From CAVVXN01 sp963772585 (lineage in GTDB: Bacteria; Planctomycetota; PLA2; JAEUHO01): DNA of 64,000 nucleotides. The notes under the pieces are model-generated. The model ran no database searches. It was given only the letters and a program-made list of their open reading frames with translations, and was not told the DNA's origin. This document shows positions 53,462 to 63,522 of this stretch, piece after piece (within the stretch, counting starts at the first letter, position 1; every line of letters starts with the position of its first letter). The translations under genes and the position numbers were made by a program. Location of the stretch: contig CAVYXV010000013.1 in the NCBI GenBank assembly GCA_963772585.1, forward strand, positions 228,289 to 292,288. Direction: 5' to 3'.

Positions 53462-54610
53462 CTACATCCCTTCCGGTCCTACGAGGCGGTGGCGCACCGG
53501 AAGCTCCGGGTCGAAGGGGAGGTGGGCCGGGAAGCGCGGCAGGGGGTGCTTCTGGTAGCGGCGGCGGTCGTGCACCTCGAACGTGACCCGGGGGCGGAGC
53601 GCACGGCGGGCGTCCTCCGTCACGAGACCCCGCGCGAAGAGCGCGTCCCGCCACGCGCGGAAGCGGTCGTGGACGCCCGCGACGGCCGCGACGGTCTTGC
53701 GCCGCCAGACCTGTCGGCCGCCGGACCACTTGACGTCGATCGTGGCGTGGATGGGAAGCGGCGGCACGTCCGCGCCCTCCAACAGGTCGGTCAGCCACTC
53801 GTGGCGGTAGGTGTTCATGGCATCGGGTGCCATCCCGGTTCGACCGAAGCCCACCTCCCCGTCCCGCGCGACGTTGCGGTACGCGTAGACGGGACGCCGA
53901 CCGGTGGAGACGCACTCGCGATCTCCGGCCTCGAAGGTGAGCCCCCAGCCGGCCGCCGGCGGATAGCCCGGCGGGACGCGGAAGATCCCGCACCCGGGCA
54001 CGCTGTCCCAGGGTCGTCGGAAGGGGGAATAGGGCGGGTCGTCGTCGTGGATCTGCACGTCCCGTCGAAGGCGGAGGTCGGAGAGGATCCGCGCCACGAA
54101 CGCCGGCGCGCGCCACGTCGCCATCCGATTCCCGAGGGCGACGTAGGCCTTCCGTGCCCGGACCTCGCGCGCCGTCTCGAAGACCGCGAGGTGCGTGTCC
54201 TCGAAAGCCTCGCGGCGGCAGAGGAGGACCGTCACGGCCCCGGTGTGCGCGGGGGCGAGGCGGATCAGCGTCGCGCCGTCCGCCGTGGCGCCCGTGCGGA
54301 TGAGCGCGTCGAGGAGCGCCGCGTCCGCGAAGAACGAAGGCTCGCGCGGCCCCTCCCGCGTCGCGCTCCGCTCCAGGCGACGCCGGACGGCCGGACCCAG
54401 CGCACGGATCCGCCGGTCGGCGACGATCCACCCGGCCCACGCCACATGGCGTCCGTCGCCCGCGGCGAGCCAATCCGCGAGCACCGCCTCCAGGCGATTC
54501 GCAGGGGGCATCCCCCCCGGCGGCTCGGCGACCGGCGTTTCGCCCCCCGCTCGCGCCGCGCCCGCGACGACGAGGAGCAACACACCCGTGAGCAGCTCGC
54601 GAGATCGCAC
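53462..54610 (-). CDS. Secreted hypothetical protein
   Basis: A 382-residue protein from GTG 54610 with a signal-like N-terminus (LLTGVLLLVVAGAARAGG). The mature part is rich in Arg, Asp and aromatic residues. It contains RKAYVALGNRMATWRAPAFV, a Pro-rich middle (DDDPPYSPFRRPWDSVPGCG) and FEVHDRRRYQKHPLPRFP near the end. I do not recognise a family or catalytic motif. The frame is open upstream to 55252, but that part looks like random GC-rich read-through. Confidence 0.6.
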   Translation of the reverse strand: MRSRELLTGVLLLVVAGAARAGGETPVAEPPGGMPPANRLEAVLADWLAAGDGRHVAWAGWIVADRRIRALGPAVRRRLERSATREGPREPSFFADAALLDALIRTGATADGATLIRLAPAHTGAVTVLLCRREAFEDTHLAVFETAREVRARKAYVALGNRMATWRAPAFVARILSDLRLRRDVQIHDDDPPYSPFRRPWDSVPGCGIFRVPPGYPPAAGWGLTFEAGDRECVSTGRRPVYAYRNVARDGEVGFGRTGMAPDAMNTYRHEWLTDLLEGADVPPLPIHATIDVKWSGGRQVWRRKTVAAVAGVHDRFRAWRDALFARGLVTEDARRALRPRVTFEVHDRRRYQKHPLPRFPAHLPFDPELPVRHRLVGPEGM

Positions 54611-55056
54611 GTCCAGCGGACCCGCAACGGCCGTACCCGCACGAGCCCCCGTCCCCTCGCGGCGATGCCCCCCCCGCGCGTCACCCAGCCCCCACGCCGC
54701 TACCCCATGCTCCCGGACGACGACGACGTCCGCACGTGCGGACACGCCCGATCCCGTCCGCAAGTCAAGCGCCCCCACTCCTCCCGGTCGCCGCCCCACC
54801 CCTCCCCACGACCCCCGGCTTGACAGGCCGGCGCGCGTAACCACTAAGTGCTGGAACAGCCGTAGGTTACGTCGGTCGGCGAAGTCCACTATGTCGCCTA
54901 CTATGCTGCGCTCGTTGCGCGTCCTTGCGCCTATTGCGCTTGTTGCGCGTGGGGGCTGGTCGGAACCGTCCTGCCAAGGCGTCGGTCGAGGCCCCGGCGG
55001 GCGAGCCGGATGATGGTCCCCGGCGTCGCGCCCGGCCATGGCGCACAAGGCGAGAC
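54611..55056. other. Non-coding stretch with repeats and a promoter-like box
   Basis: No convincing gene. TTGACA lies at 54820-54825. CGTAACC (54836-54842) and GGTTACG (54865-54871) form a 7-bp inverted repeat with a 22-base loop. TTGCGC recurs at 54915, 54925, 54934 and 54943, with CTGCGC at 54906, that is every 9-10 bases. Base composition drops in GC here compared with the genes to the left. Confidence 0.55.
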
Positions 55057-55485
55057 TCAGGGGTAGGCGGGAGACGAGGACGGCCCTTGCCGCGCCCCTG
55101 CTCGAGCGAGATGGCACTGCCCGCGTCGCGGAGCCCGGCCAAGGGCGCACTGTCTCCACGGGACGAACGGTGACGCGGCGGCCCGCCTGCCGGTACGGAT
55201 TCGTCGGTTCAACCCTGGGAGGCTCGGAATGGGAAGGTCCTCCGACCTGCAATCCTCCACGGTCACTGTGATGATCGGGCGCAGAAGGACTGCCTCGTCC
55301 AGACGCAGCACGCCGCTCTCGATGGCCTCGCGCACTGTCACCCAGTAGAGGCCCTCGTACTCGCGTAGCGCCTGGAGCACAGCAGCCTGGAATTGCGCTC
55401 CGGATGACAGATGCAGAGCAAGAACCCTGTCGAGCGGCAACGCGAATGCGGCAAGATCACTTGGTGGTCGGACGCACGAAGTCAC
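55057..55485 (-). CDS. Small hypothetical protein next to the Rhs/FGE cassette
   Basis: A possible 142-residue protein from GTG 55485. The first 90 residues look protein-like, with hydrophobic strands such as ALPLDRVLALHLSSGAQFQA and VLLRPIITVTVEDC. The rest is Arg/Ser-rich and may be read-through. It follows the FGE-like gene by 80 bp on the same strand in the same lower-GC DNA. An immunity or accessory role could be imagined from its place, but nothing in the sequence shows one. Confidence 0.4.
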   Translation of the reverse strand: MTSCVRPPSDLAAFALPLDRVLALHLSSGAQFQAAVLQALREYEGLYWVTVREAIESGVLRLDEAVLLRPIITVTVEDCRSEDLPIPSLPGLNRRIRTGRRAAASPFVPWRQCALGRAPRRGQCHLARAGARQGPSSSPAYP

Positions 55486-55565
55486 TGAATCAGCCCGGTC
55501 TTTACAGATTCCGTTGAGCGGTCAAGGAACGCGAGGTCAGGCGCCGTCCCACGAGGTTGACTCGA

Positions 55566-57389
55566 TCAATCTCGCTCTCCGCCTTGCCTATGCACCTTCC
55601 ATGTGCCGCCTGCAGGGAGGCTCGATCTCAGCGGGACAGTGAGCGCGCGAATGCTGGCGACCACATCGGTCGGTCGCCCATCGACGGAGAAAGTCGTTTG
55701 ACAGGAGATTACGATACGATGATTGATAGGGTCGAGGTCAACGCTCGCCCGTACATCGTCAGACGCGCGCCGCGTCCGGAATTCAGGCAGTTTCTCGTCC
55801 ATGGGTACCATCATCGCGATCCTCCTCGTTCCTGGCAGTCGAAGCACTAGGTGGCCAGCTTCCAAGCAGAGGGTCCAAGTGCCTCGCTCGCCTCCCGCCA
55901 GCGGGAGGTCAGAGTGGACAATGGCCAGAGGTATGCGCATCTGCTCCACGAGGGACGGAGGACGGAACTGCGCGTCCGCATGAGCGTCCGGAGGGCGCAC
56001 AGGAACATCAACCAAGGGGATAACGACAATCGCTACGGCAGCCTCTCTCACTGTCACATGGTGCCCCCGATCTTTCGCGGAAGGGTGTGGAGCCTCTCGT
56101 ACCGCACTTGCGTAGCGCGAGGGATCCATGTTGGCAGCCGACACAAGGACGTCCTCTGCAGCGCGACGCATGATAGGGGTGAGCCTACTTCTCCCCGGCT
56201 CCTCGTAGCGCGCGCAACGGAAACCGACGGCCTCGAAGCGGTTATCGGGGATGGGAGGGGCCCGCACGCCAGCTCCAACCCAGTTGCGGGCCGCACATCG
56301 GAGGACGAGAGCGTCGCGATCAAGGAAGCTGCCCCCTCGAATGACCTTCACGTACTGACCCATCCACGGCAACTTCCGTCGGTTTCCGGCGTAGGCACCG
56401 AACCACGAGGAGGTCCACTCGGCGGCGTTTCCAAGTAGATGATAGGCGCCGCACCATGATGTGCCCGCCGCGAGGGACTCGACCGGCATCAGAACCGGCT
56501 TCCCAGCCTTGTCCCTCACCAATCCACCCCAGTTTACATGGGACGCATCGTCGAACCACTCTTCTCCCCACGGATAGCGGGAGCCGGCGGGACCGCGAGC
56601 TGCGTATTCCCACTCGACTTCAGTCGGGATGTGCTTTCCTGCCCACTCGGCGAAAGCCTCAGCGTCATTGTATGAGACCCCCGTCACTGGCAGGTCGGCC
56701 TCATTCGGCTCAGGCTTCATGCTTGGCCAAGTCAGTGGCGGCCTCCTGTCGTAGAAGGTGAGGCAAACACCCGCCGGGAGGGGCTGCCCGCCAAACGCAC
56801 CTTCCGTGCGAGCCTCACTCACTTGCCCTTGCGCATCCCTTACCACTAGGTCCGGCAACGCCTGCGTGAGAACTCCCCGATTCGCCCGGTAGAGCTGGCG
56901 CCACGTTACGTCATCGAGTTTCCAGAAGATCTCCGGAGTTCCGACGAACCTAGCAGCCATCGATGCCAGGGTGGGACCGCCGGCGGGAACTGGCGCTGAA
57001 AGAACCGCCGTCGCATTCAGAAACACGGCGTACTGCTCGTTACTCACCTCCCACTGGTCCAAGTAGAACCGCGGGACTTGGACGAAGTGCTGGGGCCACT
57101 CAAGCGAAAAGACTGCCGCTGTGTCGCGGGGCTGCCCAGACATGAGCTCGGAAAGCCGCTCAGAGGGTGTCCCGATGACCGCTCGGCCCCCGGGCACGAC
57201 GATCATTCCCAGCGGACTACCCACTGAGTTGTGCGACGATCCGCGTCGCTCAGCGCCACCGGCACCGAAGACGGCCCAGCCGATGGCGCCCAGCGCCGCA
57301 AGCGTGAGCGCCATCATGATTAGCGCTCGGGACCTGCGCCCCAGCGCGGGCTGACTCGCTGCGTCAAGGGAGATGTGACTGTGCTTCAC
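55566..57389 (-). CDS. Membrane-anchored formylglycine-generating-enzyme-like (SUMF1 fold) protein
   Basis: A 607-residue protein starting at GTG 57389, which overlaps the Rhs stop in a GTGA. A membrane helix at about 22-41 puts the rest outside the cytoplasm. The FGE-sulfatase domain (about 60-385) has VPGGRAVIGTP, DQWEVSNEQYAVFL, PVTGVSYNDAEAFAEWAG, PTEVEWEYAARGP and LGNAAEWTSSWFG. Authentic FGE needs two cysteines five apart. Cys365 in VLRCAAR matches the second, but the first is Ala360, so formylglycine formation is doubtful. A beta-rich C-terminal domain of about 220 residues has no match I know. Its DNA is less GC-rich than the core genes. Confidence 0.85.
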   Translation of the reverse strand: MKHSHISLDAASQPALGRRSRALIMMALTLAALGAIGWAVFGAGGAERRGSSHNSVGSPLGMIVVPGGRAVIGTPSERLSELMSGQPRDTAAVFSLEWPQHFVQVPRFYLDQWEVSNEQYAVFLNATAVLSAPVPAGGPTLASMAARFVGTPEIFWKLDDVTWRQLYRANRGVLTQALPDLVVRDAQGQVSEARTEGAFGGQPLPAGVCLTFYDRRPPLTWPSMKPEPNEADLPVTGVSYNDAEAFAEWAGKHIPTEVEWEYAARGPAGSRYPWGEEWFDDASHVNWGGLVRDKAGKPVLMPVESLAAGTSWCGAYHLLGNAAEWTSSWFGAYAGNRRKLPWMGQYVKVIRGGSFLDRDALVLRCAARNWVGAGVRAPPIPDNRFEAVGFRCARYEEPGRSRLTPIMRRAAEDVLVSAANMDPSRYASAVREAPHPSAKDRGHHVTVREAAVAIVVIPLVDVPVRPPDAHADAQFRPPSLVEQMRIPLAIVHSDLPLAGGERGTWTLCLEAGHLVLRLPGTRRIAMMVPMDEKLPEFRTRRASDDVRASVDLDPINHRIVISCQTTFSVDGRPTDVVASIRALTVPLRSSLPAGGTWKVHRQGGERD

Positions 57390-59146
57390 TGAGGCCACTC
57401 CCACGGCTCCAGCGGCCGGGGTCCGAACGGATCCTTCGGTGGCAGCTGATGCGGGCACGGCGGCGGGGCTGCGGGGGAAGAGAATGGCGGCCACGCGAAC
57501 GGGTGGCTTGGAAACCAGGGCGGAGGACTGTGCGGCGCACCCGGCCACGCTGGTTCTGCCCACGGAGGCAGCCACGGCGGGGGCTCGAACGGGCACTCAC
57601 CGCCGTAGGGATCCCAGAAGCCCGGTGAAGGCCACGGGTCGAGGGGGCGATCCCAAGGGACACGGGCAGGTGGCAGGGGGCTTCCGGTCGGTGGCGCCGC
57701 TGGGCCGGCCCCGGAACGTGGCATCGTAGGTGGCGGTGAATCTCCAGGTGTCGAGGCCTGACTGCTCAGTTCGTACCCGAAGAGTCGTCGGAACTTCTCT
57801 TTGAACTCGCTTGAGGCGAAGCCCGCGAGTTCCTCCTCGACCTTTGGGTGAGGAGGCGGCAAAGTCGGTATTCCTCCATGCAAGCCGCTAGTCCTCTCCC
57901 GTGCAGCCTCTTGGTCGCTGGGAGCGTCCGAGTTGCGAAGATCCTCCGCGGCGCGTCCCAGCCTCTCCCATGCCTCGACCATCTCGATGTACAACTCGGC
58001 CGCAACCTGCAAGGCACTGGCTCCGGTGCCAGCCCCTACGGCGAAAGGCGACGTGTAGGAGGGACCCGTAGCAACGGCGACCGCCTGTTCGTACCTCGCT
58101 TTGGCCTCCTGGAACTTCTCCCTTGCCGCGTCATATGCACCGACCTTCTTCCCGCTCGGATCGCGAGCCGTCGCCGGACACCCTCGCACATATTGGTAGG
58201 CGTTCGCGGAGTCTACGTAGCCTAGCGGGTCGCGCTGCAAGAACCTGCCAGTTTGGGGGTCATAGGCCCTCGCCCGATAGAAGTAGAGCCCGTCCTCCGG
58301 ATCGTACTCCCGCCCCGTGAAGAGGTACGGGCTCCCGATGGCGCTCTGCGCGATCCCATTCCCCTGCTGGTCGCGGATCGTGGGCAGCCCGTAGACATCG
58401 TAGGTCACCCACTCGACGACCGCCCCCGTCGGCTGCGTCACCTCCGTCACCGATCCCAGCGCCTGCTGGTGGTAGTGGAACCGCAGGACCTCGGTGGTGT
58501 TCTGGTTCCCGTTCACGTCGGCGATGTCCGCCCGGTCCATGCACCGCGGGCGGTCGATCCCGTCCTCGTAGACGTAGCGCGCCTGCCAGTTCCCCACCGC
58601 GTCGTACTCCTCGACGACCTCGACGCCGTCGAGCAGGTAGCGGGTCGTGGTCCCGGCGGCCAGCACCTTCTCTACCCTACGCCCGAGCGCGTCGTAGTGG
58701 TAGTCGGCGATCAGGGTCAGCGTGCCGGACTGGCGGACCTGGACGAGCCGGTTCTCGAAGTCGTAGGAGAAGACGTAGGTCCCGTCGTCCTTCAGGTTCC
58801 CGTTGTTGTCGTGGGTCCGGGCGACGCCTCCCACGGCCGTGTACTGGTTCACCACGTCGGCGGCGTAGGTCACCGTGGACGGGGGCGTGGGCGGCGTGGT
58901 CAGGACCTGGCTCCGGTTCCCCAGGCCGTCCAGCGTGTAGGCCACGTTCTTCACGAACGGCTGGCTCCCGGGGTTCTGGACCTCCTGGAGCGGGTTCGTG
59001 ACGTCGTAGCGGGCGTCCACCAGCCGGTAGGCCCAGTCGTAGGCGTAGACGTCGCCCTTGGTGTTCCGGCCGTTCAGGAACGTCTGGACCTGCGCCGGGA
59101 GCGTCGCGATCCACGCCGCGTCGAACGTGTTCTTCTCCATCCGGCG
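57386..59146 (-). pseudogene. Rhs/YD-repeat protein, 3' part with variable C-terminal tip
   Basis: This segment continues an Rhs protein whose earlier part lies beyond the IS91 element. It opens RRMEKNTFDAAWIATLPAQ, carries YD repeats (YHYDALGRRVEKVL) and reaches the Rhs core end marker RARAYDPQTGRFLQRDPLG followed by YVRGCPATARDPSG. After that comes a tip of about 280 residues, helical at first (AYDAAREKFQEAKARYEQA), then extremely Pro/Trp-rich. The tip is in lower-GC DNA than the core, as is usual for exchanged Rhs tips. No start codon of its own is evident, so it may be silent, unless read from the IS. The next gene overlaps its stop. Confidence 0.85.
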
Positions 59147-59455
59147 GTTGAACGAAACCGCTTCGCGGTAGCCCGGAACCCGCGCGAGTACTCCAACTCG
59201 TCTTGAGTGGAGCGAGCCGAGCGGTTGACTTCCGCTCCTCGTCCTCCTCTGCCCACGCCGAGGGCGGGGGCGGGGGACGGGGCGTATGTCCAACCGCGGC
59301 GTCCTCTTGCGGCTGTCTTCTGCGCTCTGGCACGCTCCTTGGCCCTCGCCTCTTGCACCGGATGGCGGCGTGAGGGGAAAACGGGGACTCCCTCGAACCC
59401 AAACCGAGTCCGGCCTTGGGAGTAGGCGCTCCCAGGGCCGCCGAAAGGAGTCCCC

Positions 59456-60304
59456 GTGACTGAACTGCGTCAGAGGATGCTGGAAGACCTTCGCATCCGC
59501 AACCTCTCCGAGAGAACCCAGAAGCATTACATCGGCCAGGTTGCGGCTTTTGCCCGCCACTTCGGCCGATCGCCCGAACAACTCGGGCCTGAGCACATCC
59601 GAACATGGCAACTCCATCTCGTCGAGGAGCGCAAGGTCGCCTGGAGTACGCTCAACTGCGCCGTTTGTGCCCTGCGATTCCTCTACCGCACGACACTCAA
59701 CAAGGATTGGGCCATCCAGCACATCCCCTTTGCCAAGCCGGAGAAGAAGCTTCCTGTCGTGCTCAGCCGCCAGGAAGTCCATCGCTTCCTCGCCGCCATC
59801 ACCAACCCAAAGCACCGGGCAATGTTCATGGTCGCGTACTCGGGGGGACTGCGCGTCTCCGAACTCGCCAATCTTCGGATCGAGGACATCGATAGCCAAC
59901 GGATGGTCATCGAGGTGCGAGGGGGTAAGGGGAAGAAGGACCGCTTCGTACCGCTCTCGCCGAAGCTCCTTGACGCACTTCGTGCCTACTGGCGCACCCA
60001 TCGACCGAGGGCCTTCCTCTTCCCCGGCGCGGACCCGGTACGCCCCATGGCCACCGGCGCGATTCGGGAGGTGTGCCGGGTAGCGGCATACAAGGCCGGA
60101 CTCAAGAAGCGCGTTACACCCCACACCTTCAGACACTCCTTCGCGACGCACCTCCTCGAGGATGGCGTCGATGTCCGCACCATCCAGGTTCTCCTCGGGC
60201 ACGGCGCGCTCAGGACCACCACCCGCTACACGCACGTCTCCACCGAGAAGCTGCGCTCGATCAAGACGCCGCTCGACCTCCTCGACGATCTCGCTACGCC
60301 GTAG
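59456..60304 (+). CDS. Tyrosine recombinase/integrase of the IS91 element
   Basis: A 282-residue site-specific recombinase. A SAM-like N-terminal domain (LSERTQKHYIGQVAAFARHF) precedes the catalytic domain, with the catalytic Arg in SGGLRVSELANL, HTFRHSFATHLLEDG (HxxR) and LLGHGALRTTTRYTHVS (His and the nucleophile Tyr). All expected active-site residues are present. GTG 59456 has AAAGGAG five bases upstream. A subgroup of IS91-type elements carries such a gene ahead of the transposase. It ends seven bases before the transposase start, so the two are an operon. Confidence 0.95.
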   Translation: MTELRQRMLEDLRIRNLSERTQKHYIGQVAAFARHFGRSPEQLGPEHIRTWQLHLVEERKVAWSTLNCAVCALRFLYRTTLNKDWAIQHIPFAKPEKKLPVVLSRQEVHRFLAAITNPKHRAMFMVAYSGGLRVSELANLRIEDIDSQRMVIEVRGGKGKKDRFVPLSPKLLDALRAYWRTHRPRAFLFPGADPVRPMATGAIREVCRVAAYKAGLKKRVTPHTFRHSFATHLLEDGVDVRTIQVLLGHGALRTTTRYTHVSTEKLRSIKTPLDLLDDLATP

Positions 60305-60310
60305 GTCCTC

Positions 60311-61522
60311 GTGTCCCGGCTGCCTCTCGAGGTGGCGGACGTCATCCGTGCCCATGCCTGGGACTTCGTCGAGTCTCGCGGCGGGGTCGTGTCGTTCGCC
60401 AGGATGAAAGTGCTGCGCGCCCTGGTCGCCTGTCGAACGGCGGCACTCGGTGGGCACCATTACGTATGCAGCGACGAGTGCGGGTACGAGCGCTTCGCGT
60501 ACAAGCCGTGCGGGAACCGCCACTGCCCCAAGTGCCAGGCCGCCGCGCGCGCCGAATGGCTCGAGGCCCGCGTCGCGGATCTCCTCCCCGTCGAGTACTT
60601 CCACGTCGTCTTCACCGTGCCCGCGGAAATCGCTGAGATCGCGCTGCAGAACAAGAAGGTGATGTACGACATCCTCTTCCGGGCCTCGGCCGAGACGCTC
60701 AAGAAGATCGCCGCCGACCCCAAGCACCTCGGCGCCGAGCTCGCCTTCATCGGCCTGCTCCACACCTGGGGGCAGACTCTCCACCATCACCCGCATGTCC
60801 ACTACGTGGTCCCCGGCGGAGGCATCTCCCGCGACGGAACACGCTGGGTCTCCTGCCGCCCCGGCTTCTTCCTGCCCGTGCGGGTGCTCGGCCCGGTCTT
60901 TCGGGGCAAATTTCTCGAACTCACTCGCCAGGCCTTTGCCAAGGGCGAGCTGTCCTTCCAGGGGAGACTCGCCCCATTGGCCGCTCCCAAAGCCTTTGCC
61001 GCGCACCTTGCCCCGACCTACGACACCCCATGGGTCGTCTACGCGAAGCCGCCCTTCGGAGGCCCCGCTCAGGTGCTGAAGTACCTGGCCCGCTACACAC
61101 ACCGCGTGGCAATCTCCAATCAACGGCTCGTCTCTCTCGACAACGGCGAGGTCCGCTTCCGCTGGAAGGACTATGCCCACGGGAACCGCCCGCGGATCAT
61201 GCAACTCTCGGCGATCGAGTTCATCCGCCGCTTCCTGCTCCACGTCCTGCCCAAAGGGTACGTCCACATCCGCCACTTCGGCTTCCTGGCCAACTCCGTG
61301 CGCGCGAAGAAGCTACCGCGCTGTCGCGAGCTGCTCGAAACCTCCGGTGCACCGATGCCGTCGCTCGACGACATCGTGCCCGCGTTCGCATGGGACGGAC
61401 CGGCCGACATGCCCGGTTCCCCCTGCCCCAACTGCAGCAAGGGTCATATCGTGCGCCACGTCCTCGATCCGGTACCCGGTGTTGATCCCTGCTCCGCACC
61501 GCCTGGCATGGACAGCTCATGA
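60311..61522 (+). CDS. IS91-family HUH transposase
   Basis: A 403-residue single-strand transposase of the rolling-circle type. An N-terminal zinc-binding region has CGNRHCPKCQ. The metal-binding HUH motif is in HHHPHVHYVVPGG, and the catalytic Tyr region is YLARYTHRVAISNQRL, with RWKDYAHGNRPRIMQL beyond. The C-terminus holds another CPNCSKG pair. It starts at GTG 60311. The gene appears full length and intact. Confidence 0.95.
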   Translation: MSRLPLEVADVIRAHAWDFVESRGGVVSFARMKVLRALVACRTAALGGHHYVCSDECGYERFAYKPCGNRHCPKCQAAARAEWLEARVADLLPVEYFHVVFTVPAEIAEIALQNKKVMYDILFRASAETLKKIAADPKHLGAELAFIGLLHTWGQTLHHHPHVHYVVPGGGISRDGTRWVSCRPGFFLPVRVLGPVFRGKFLELTRQAFAKGELSFQGRLAPLAAPKAFAAHLAPTYDTPWVVYAKPPFGGPAQVLKYLARYTHRVAISNQRLVSLDNGEVRFRWKDYAHGNRPRIMQLSAIEFIRRFLLHVLPKGYVHIRHFGFLANSVRAKKLPRCRELLETSGAPMPSLDDIVPAFAWDGPADMPGSPCPNCSKGHIVRHVLDPVPGVDPCSAPPGMDSS

Positions 61523-61875
61523 CCCTCAGCCCTGACTCAACCACCTCGACCGGGCTCCTGAGGAAAGTCGGTTGGCTCACCTACGCTCCCCGCCTGCGTC
61601 CAGGTGGCGATGACTCTCTTGCCGGCCTCTTCCGACCCGCCCCCGACACTCCTCCAACTTCCCAGACGACCCGCTCAGCCAACCGCGAAGCACAACGCCA
61701 TCTCCTCCGTCCACCAACCTCCATACGGAAGCTGCCACGGCCTCTGCCGTCCGGAGACCAACACACATAGACTCGGCGCGGCTTCGTTCAACCGGCTCTT
61801 TCGCCCATAGCCGGCGACCCCACTCCTTCGCAGGCACCACTCTTCTCGCCGGCCACGGGCGAAAGAGCCCTATGC
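61523..61875. repeat. Non-coding right part of the IS91 element with nested inverted repeats
   Basis: No gene is seen. GGCTCTTTCGCCC (61794-61806) and GGGCGAAAGAGCC (61857-61869) are a perfect 13-bp inverted repeat, and CCGGCG/CGCCGG is nested inside. The outer arm ends at the IS boundary. This may be the replication origin or terminator hairpin of the element. Confidence 0.65.
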
Positions 61876-63522
61876 ATTGTGGACCTTGTCGTAGGCGTAC
61901 TCGAACTTGTGGAAGGTCTGCGCCGTGGGGAGTTGGTGATCGATCTCCTGGATCCGGGCGAAGCCGTCCCAGGTGTAACGCGGTGCTCGTCCCGTTCTGG
62001 TTCGACGTCGTGGCGAGGCGCCCCACGCCCTGCCACGTGAAGGTCGCGATGTTCGTCGCGGCCGCGACGTCCTGGAGCGACGTCAGGCGGTAGATGCTGT
62101 CGCGCCCGTGGGTCAACTGGAAGCCGGACGGGTAGGTGAGGGCCGTCGTCGCGCCCGCATCGTCGTAGCCCGTGCGGACGGACATCCACTGCTCCTGGCC
62201 CTGAGCGTTGTAGCCCTGCCGGTCCTTCAGGAGGTTCCCGACACTGTCCCAGGTCATCTCCACCTGGTAGTCGTCGTCCACGGCGGTCAGCATGCGGTCC
62301 AGCCCATCGTAGCTGAACTGCTCGTACGTGCTCCCGAGCACGCCCGTCCCGCGCGTGACCGTGCGGTAGGTCAGCCGGTCCAGCGCGTCGTGCGTGTTCA
62401 CGACGTGCGTGCCGTTCTGGTCGGTCCACTCGTGGAGGTTCCCGTCCAGGTCGTGCCCGTACGTGACGTAGCGCGTGTCCGCGTAGGTCGTCTGGGTCAG
62501 CCGACCGCGGGCGTCGTACGAATACCCCGTGCTGTTGTAGTTGTCGTCGGTCAGCGTGGTCAACCGGCCCATCGCGTCGTAGGCGAAGGTCTCCTGGATC
62601 GCCTGCGTGAAGTCGTCGATCGACTGGCCGACCTGGAGCGCACGCTCGTACGTCACGAGACGGCTGGCCAGATCGTACGTCCACCGCACCGGGTGGTTCT
62701 CGGCGTCCGTCCGGAAGGTGAGGTCGCTTCGGCTGTCGTACTCGAACGTCGTGGTGAGGATGTTCTGGCCGTTGAGCCGGTCGATCTCCCGGCGCTCGGT
62801 CCTGCGGTTCAGCACGTCGTAGTCGAACTCGGTGACGAACGTCTCGCTCGGCCCCGCGGCCGGGATGTCCGTGACGGAGAGCGTCGTGACGTTTCCGTTC
62901 GCGTCCAGCGTGAAGTCCCGGTGGTTCCCTGCGGCGTCCAGGACCTGGGGCAGCCGGCCAGCGTTGTCATACTGGTAACTTGTGCTGTTCGAGAGGGGAT
63001 CCGTGACTTGCGTCACCCGGTGGGCGGCGTCCCGCGTCACGACCGTCTGCGGGTAGCTCGCGGTAAGGCCGGGGCCGAAGCGGTCCCGGACCGTCTTCCA
63101 CAGCCGGTCCACCTCGTCGAAGTAGCGGGTGGTCCGCGCAAGGAGCGTCGCCTGCGAATCGTAGGCTTCGACCACGGTCAGGTTGCTCGAGGCGTCGTAC
63201 TGGAAGGTCGCGTAGTGGCTCAGGGCGTTGGTGACCTGGGTCCTGCGGTCGAAGAGATCGTACGTGCTCTGCGTCTCGTAGCCCCGGGGGTTCTTCACCG
63301 TGACCAGCGAGCCATTCTCATCGTAGGCGAATTCCACCGTGCCCTCGACGGCGGTCCCCGCGCCCAGGGTCGCCTTCCAGAGGAGCTGGCGCTCGTCCCA
63401 GGCGTAGGTGGTCCGGCCGTTCTCCGCATCGACCACGAGGGAGAGGTTCCCCAGCCCGTCGTACTCGTACGTGGTGACGGCGTCCGTGGCGGCCGTCAGC
63501 GGCACCGTCCGCTGGACCAGGC
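61876..63522 (-). pseudogene. Rhs/YD-repeat protein, middle part with frameshift
   Basis: About 550 residues of YD repeats, for example YEYDGLGNLSLVVDAENG, YDNAGRLPQVLDAAGN and YDARGRLTQTTYADTRYV. They run from the mini-IS66 scar to the IS91 insertion. Near 61977-61983 the frame breaks: after NQNGTSTAL the repeat sequence RYTWDGFARIQEIDHQLP continues only in another frame, consistent with one extra base. It may be a real lesion or a sequencing error. Together with the two insertions it means that no full Rhs protein can be made. Confidence 0.85.

Larger units (their letters stand above)
59147..61875 (+). mobile_element. IS91-family insertion sequence with tyrosine recombinase gene
   Basis: About 2.73 kb inserted in the Rhs gene. 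Removing it joins minus-strand codons for H-N to R-R-M-E, restoring the frame. The left end begins GTTGAACGAAACC and has a small hairpin (ACCGC/GCGGT at 59157-59169). The right end has GGGC/GCCC (61857-61870). A 12-bp inverted repeat CGGTTGAACGAA is at 59145-59156 and 61783-61794. No target duplication is visible, as expected for HUH elements. Ends are estimated to within a few bases. Confidence 0.8.

Noticed and set aside
51057..54473. Antisense frame of 1138 codons over the lipoprotein and endonuclease V
   Set aside because: Shadow of the coding strand; it crosses two convincing genes and a double terminator.
54906..54948. TTGCGC repeats as replication-origin iterons
   Set aside because: No Rep or partition gene is near and the motif is shorter than known iterons.
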